Below are positions 61,783 to 64,000 of a DNA stretch of 64,000 nucleotides, piece after piece; the first letter of the stretch is position 1, and every line of letters begins with the position of its first letter. The stretch comes from Pseudomonas frederiksbergensis. GTDB lineage: Bacteria > Pseudomonadota > Gammaproteobacteria > Pseudomonadales > Pseudomonadaceae. A model generated the notes under the pieces. The model was not told the DNA's origin, did no database searches, and worked only from the letters and a program-made list of their open reading frames with translations. Location of the stretch: assembly GCF_003732275.1 (NCBI RefSeq), contig NZ_MOBM01000002.1, positions 124,001 through 188,000 of the forward strand, read 5' to 3'. The position numbers and the translations under genes were made by a program.

Positions 61783-63699
61783 TTACTTGTGGTCTTTGAC
61801 TTCTTCGAACTCGGCATCGACAACGTCGTCAGCCTTTTCAGCCGATTCGTCTTTCGGCGCCGCGCCTTCAGCTGGCTGAGCCTGGTCGGCGTACATCTTC
61901 TGAGCCACTGGCGCGGAGACCTTGGACAGCTCTTCAACCTTGGCTTCGATAGCGGCCTTGTCGTCGCCTTTGATGGCGGTTTCCAGGGCAACTACAGCTG
62001 CTTCGATTGCAGTCTTCTCTTCAGCGCTCACTTTATCGCCAGCATCAGCGACCATTTTGCGCGTCGAGTGAACCAGGGCATCGCCTTGGTTACGGGCACT
62101 GGCCAGCTCTTCGAACTTGCGGTCTTCTTCAGCGTTCACTTCAGCATCGCGAACCATCTGCTGAATTTCTTCCTCGGACAGACCGGAGTTGGCCTTGATC
62201 ACGATCGACTGAGTCTTGCCGGTGGCCTTGTCTTTCGCGCCGACGTGCAGGATGCCGTTGGCGTCGATGTCGAAGGTCACTTCGATTTGTGGCACGCCAC
62301 GTGGTGCTGGTGGAATCTCGGCCAGGTCGAACTTGCCCAAGGACTTGTTCTGTGCGGCTTGCTTACGCTCACCTTGCAGTACGTGGATGGTCACTGCGCC
62401 CTGGTTGTCATCGGCGGTCGAGAATACTTGCGATTTCTTGGTAGGAATCGTGGTGTTTTTCTCGATCAGCGCGGTCATTACGCCGCCCATGGTTTCGATA
62501 CCCAGGGTCAGCGGGCTGACGTCGAGCAGCAGAACGTCTTTCACGTCACCAGCCAATACCGCACCCTGGATAGCAGCACCCATGGCAACAGCTTCGTCAG
62601 GGTTAACGTCTTTACGTGCTTCTTTACCGAAGAAATCGGTCACCAGCTTCTGAACCAGTGGCATACGGGTCTGACCGCCGACCAGGATCACGTCGTTGAT
62701 CGAACCAACGTCGATACCGGCGTCTTTCATGGCGATGCGGCAAGGTTCGATGGTGCGCTGAACCAGGTCTTCAACCAGCGCTTCGAGCTTGGCGCGGGAG
62801 ATTTTCACGTTCAAGTGCTTAGGACCGGTAGCGTCTGCAGTGATGTACGGCAGGTTCACGTCGGTCGACTGGCTCGAGGACAGTTCGATCTTGGCTTTCT
62901 CAGCGGCTTCTTTCAGGCGCTGCATGGCCAGCGGGTCACCCTTGAGGTTCATGCCGCTTTCTTTCTTGAACTCGTCAACGAGGTAGTCGATCAGACGAAT
63001 GTCAAAGTCTTCACCGCCCAGGAAAGTGTCACCGTTGGTGGCCAACACTTCGAACTGGTGCTCGCCATCGACTTCAGCGATTTCGATCACGGACACGTCG
63101 AAAGTACCGCCGCCCAAGTCGTAAACGATCACGGTGTGATCGCCTTTCGCCTTGTCCATACCGTAGGCCAGTGCGGCTGCGGTTGGTTCGTTGATGATAC
63201 GTTTAACGTCCAGACCCGCGATGCGGCCGGCGTCTTTGGTGGCTTGACGCTGGCTGTCGTTGAAGTAGGCCGGAACGGTGATCACCGCTTCGGTCACTGG
63301 CTCGCCGAGGTAGTCTTCGGCGGTCTTCTTCATTTTCTTCAGAATTTCAGCCGAAATTTGTGGCGGCGCCATTTTCTGGCCGTTCACTTCAACCCAGGCG
63401 TCGTTGTTGTCAGCCTTGACGATCTTGTAAGGGACCATCTGGATGTCTTTCTGTACGACTTCTTCGTCAAAACGACGACCGATCAGACGCTTCACCGCGT
63501 ACAGGGTGTTATGCGGATTGGTCACTGCCTGACGCTTGGCCGATTGGCCAACCAGGATTTCACCGTCGTTGGCGTAAGCGATGATCGACGGCGTAGTACG
63601 CGCGCCTTCAGCGTTTTCAATAACTTTGGCCTTGCCGTTTTCCAGCACGGAGACGCAGGAGTTGGTAGTCCCCAGGTCGATACCGATAATTTTGCCCAT
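61783..63699 (-). CDS. dnaK: Chaperone DnaK (Hsp70)
   Basis: 638 residues from the ATG at 63699 with GGGAGAG upstream. The ATPase domain has [13 protein letters not shown] near 5, [16 protein letters not shown] near 192 and [14 protein letters not shown] near 337. The substrate domain follows at about 390-540 ([17 protein letters not shown]), then the helical lid and the EEVKDHK tail. It folds and refolds proteins with DnaJ and GrpE. A sigma-32-like promoter sits about 80 nt upstream. Confidence 0.98.
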   Translation of the reverse strand: MGKIIGIDLGTTNSCVSVLENGKAKVIENAEGARTTPSIIAYANDGEILVGQSAKRQAVTNPHNTLYAVKRLIGRRFDEEVVQKDIQMVPYKIVKADNNDAWVEVNGQKMAPPQISAEILKKMKKTAEDYLGEPVTEAVITVPAYFNDSQRQATKDAGRIAGLDVKRIINEPTAAALAYGMDKAKGDHTVIVYDLGGGTFDVSVIEIAEVDGEHQFEVLATNGDTFLGGEDFDIRLIDYLVDEFKKESGMNLKGDPLAMQRLKEAAEKAKIELSSSQSTDVNLPYITADATGPKHLNVKISRAKLEALVEDLVQRTIEPCRIAMKDAGIDVGSINDVILVGGQTRMPLVQKLVTDFFGKEARKDVNPDEAVAMGAAIQGAVLAGDVKDVLLLDVSPLTLGIETMGGVMTALIEKNTTIPTKKSQVFSTADDNQGAVTIHVLQGERKQAAQNKSLGKFDLAEIPPAPRGVPQIEVTFDIDANGILHVGAKDKATGKTQSIVIKANSGLSEEEIQQMVRDAEVNAEEDRKFEELASARNQGDALVHSTRKMVADAGDKVSAEEKTAIEAAVVALETAIKGDDKAAIEAKVEELSKVSAPVAQKMYADQAQPAEGAAPKDESAEKADDVVDAEFEEVKDHK

Positions 63700-63777
63700 G
63701 TTCACTCTCCCGAAACTTTGGATTTGGATGCCGCAGCAGTGGTGGCTGACTGCGGTAGCACTTAAACGCTTGACTTC

Positions 63778-63806
63778 TAAATGGGGGCCTTGCGGCTAAT
63801 TTCAAG
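63778..63806 (-). promoter_or_regulatory. Sigma-32-type heat-shock promoter of dnaK
   Basis: On the minus strand CTTGAA (63806-63801) and CCCCATTTA (63786-63778) with a 14-nt spacer match the sigma-32 consensus (CTTGAA, 13-17 nt, CCCCATNT) fully. The TGA of the -35 is the grpE stop codon. The rest of the gap to dnaK shows no other promoter. Confidence 0.8.
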
Positions 63807-64000
63807 CCTGCTCGTCAATCGAAGGCGAAACCGGTGCAGGTGCCTTGCTGACCACGACCATGGCCGGGCGCAGCAGGCGACCGTGAAGCTGGTAGCCCTT
63901 CTGAAACACCTTGAGCACGCTGTTTGGCTCGACGTCGGCGCTTTCCTGCATGGCCATTGCCTGATGATGCGAGGCATTGAAGGGTTCGCCTTCAGGATCG
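63802..64000 (-). CDS. grpE: GrpE nucleotide exchange factor, 3' part
   Basis: Only the last 66 codons are in the window. The visible protein ([20 protein letters not shown] ... [27 protein letters not shown]) is the GrpE C-terminal beta domain, which opens the DnaK nucleotide cleft. The frame enters at 64000 in mid-codon and stops with TGA at 63802-63804. It is directly upstream of dnaK, as usual in pseudomonads. Confidence 0.95.
   Translation of the reverse strand, partial: DPEGEPFNASHHQAMAMQESADVEPNSVLKVFQKGYQLHGRLLRPAMVVVSKAPAPVSPSIDEQA

Overview
The window is chromosomal DNA of a GC-rich gammaproteobacterium, almost certainly Pseudomonas of the P. fluorescens group. The evidence is the Pseudomonas-type protein sequences, gene blocks matching those I remember from P. 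aeruginosa (piuBAC next to a Sel1 gene and speC; ampE-ampD-DUF1631-nadC; grpE-dnaK-dnaJ-dapB-carAB-greA through ftsH, glmM, tpiA, secG to rimP-nusA-infB-rbfA-truB-rpsO-pnp), and many short palindromic intergenic repeats with GTGGGAGC ends. I see no prophage, transposase, CRISPR array or rRNA operon.

Layout: 1-5000 is the end of a dipeptide ABC operon (dppA' B C D F, +). 5190-7333 holds a small acidic exported protein and prfC (-). 7660-11110 is an osmoprotectant-type ABC operon (+). 11111-11888 is gene-poor: a large REP pair, a candidate small RNA and a 267-bp element with long inverted ends lie ahead of ornithine decarboxylase (speC). 13212-19791 is an iron block: Sel1 protein and piuC (-), diverging from piuA and piuB (+). 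19931-21472 is a Tat-exported PhoD phosphatase (-). 21665-28515 is the fructose PTS (fruB-fruK-fruA, -) with its divergent regulator fruR/cra (+), followed by a TatD hydrolase. 29488-35413 holds a chemoreceptor, ampE, ampD and a DUF1631 protein (-). nadC, a DUF6388 protein, a secreted coiled-coil protein and tRNA-Thr follow.

From 38184 to the right edge is a nearly unbroken minus-strand housekeeping series. Read in transcription order (right to left) it is grpE', dnaK, dnaJ, dapB, carA, carB, greA, a DUF4149 membrane protein, rlmE, ftsH, folP, glmM, tpiA, secG, tRNA-Leu, tRNA-fMet, rimP, nusA, infB, rbfA, truB, rpsO, pnp. Only yhbY is on the plus strand there.

No clearly new enzymatic system is visible. 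The best leads are regulatory and structural: the 267-bp inverted-repeat element that places promoter-like sequence in front of speC; a possible ~90-nt RNA next to it; a sigma-32-like dnaK promoter that reuses the grpE stop codon; a Cra operator on the fruB -35 element; a carA leader with a terminator; a candidate Pho box before phoD; hairpins inside several operons; three interleaved REP families; and a coiled-coil exported protein with an internal 39-residue duplication.
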